Source: an uncultured Clostridia bacterium (GTDB lineage Bacteria; Bacillota; Clostridia; Oscillospirales; Acutalibacteraceae). Taken from it: a stretch of 5,662 bases of DNA. The DNA lies in contig CAMVNL010000181.1 in assembly GCA_947168785.1 (NCBI GenBank), forward strand, positions 1 through 5,662, written 5' to 3'. Under the pieces are notes generated by a model. The model was given only the letters and a program-made list of their open reading frames with translations, searched no databases and was not told the origin of the DNA. Positions 5,621-5,662 of the stretch are shown here, in pieces. The position numbers and the translations under genes were made by a program. Each line of letters starts with the position of its first letter. Position 1 is the stretch's first letter.

Positions 5621-5662
5621 AGTATTCCACCGTCGCGCTTTCCGCTTTCGCGCGTCCTTTCA
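5601..5662 (-). CDS. C-terminal tail of an unidentified upstream gene (partial)
   Basis: The window opens inside a minus-strand reading frame that runs from the right edge to a TGA at 5603-5601. It encodes about 19 visible residues ending in ATVEYYEIYGA. The codons match the GC-rich preference of the neighbouring genes (GCG, CGC, AGC, GTG, TAC, ATC), which is why I prefer it. The competing frame ends in a TGA at 5619-5617 and would give a neat 4-base ATGA overlap, but it needs AGG, ATA and CTA codons that the neighbours avoid. In the preferred reading the gene overlaps the next one by 20 bases, suggesting co-translation. Too little is present to name a family, and the choice between the two frames is not certain. 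Confidence 0.4.
   Translation of the reverse strand, partial: KGRAKAESATVEYYEIYGA

Noticed and set aside
5617..5662. Upstream gene ending with a 4-base ATGA overlap at 5620-5617
   Set aside because: The frame requires AGG, ATA and CTA codons within about 15 codons, unlike the neighbours, while the alternative frame uses typical codons. It is disfavoured rather than excluded.

Overview
The window is a GC-rich stretch carrying one tightly packed run of genes, all on the minus strand. Transcription reads from right (5662) to left (1). Gene junctions are gaps of 4-11 bases or short overlaps, with Shine-Dalgarno sites embedded in the preceding coding sequence, so this looks like the interior of a polycistronic operon. 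No promoter or terminator is visible and both ends are cut. The gene content points to a strictly anaerobic bacterium: an oxygen-sensitive ATP-dependent activase/reductase pair and a membrane polyferredoxin. GC-rich codon use and purine-rich ribosome binding sites make a Clostridia-type Firmicute (for example a gut Oscillospiraceae relative) my best guess. That is an inference, not a demonstrated placement.

Layout in transcription order: (1) the last codons of an unidentified upstream gene (5601-5662). (2) A 420-residue protein with the 2-hydroxyacyl-CoA dehydratase / double-cubane-cluster protein fold in which every likely cluster-binding cysteine has been replaced (4358-5620). (3) A 585-residue membrane protein with an extracytoplasmic domain, six predicted membrane helices, NapH-like cysteine motifs and two C-terminal [4Fe-4S] ferredoxin motifs (2589-4346). 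(4) A 428-residue paralogue of (2) with the full cysteine set, closest to the YjiM / double-cubane-cluster-containing anaerobic reductase type (1310-2596). (5) A 259-residue HgdC/YjiL-type ATP-dependent activase (526-1305). (6) The first 173 residues of a cysteine-bearing membrane protein related to the TauE/SafE-UreH-DsbD transmembrane group, cut by the left edge (1-521).

The likely shared function is a low-potential electron-transfer system. The membrane polyferredoxin would pass electrons to the activase. The activase would use ATP hydrolysis to inject single electrons into the double-cubane-type catalytic subunit, which reduces an unknown substrate. The cysteine-less paralogue is the unusual part: it keeps the fold-defining segments but cannot hold a cluster in the family manner. 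That suggests a heteromeric partner, substrate-binding or regulatory role. The substrate cannot be read from this sequence.
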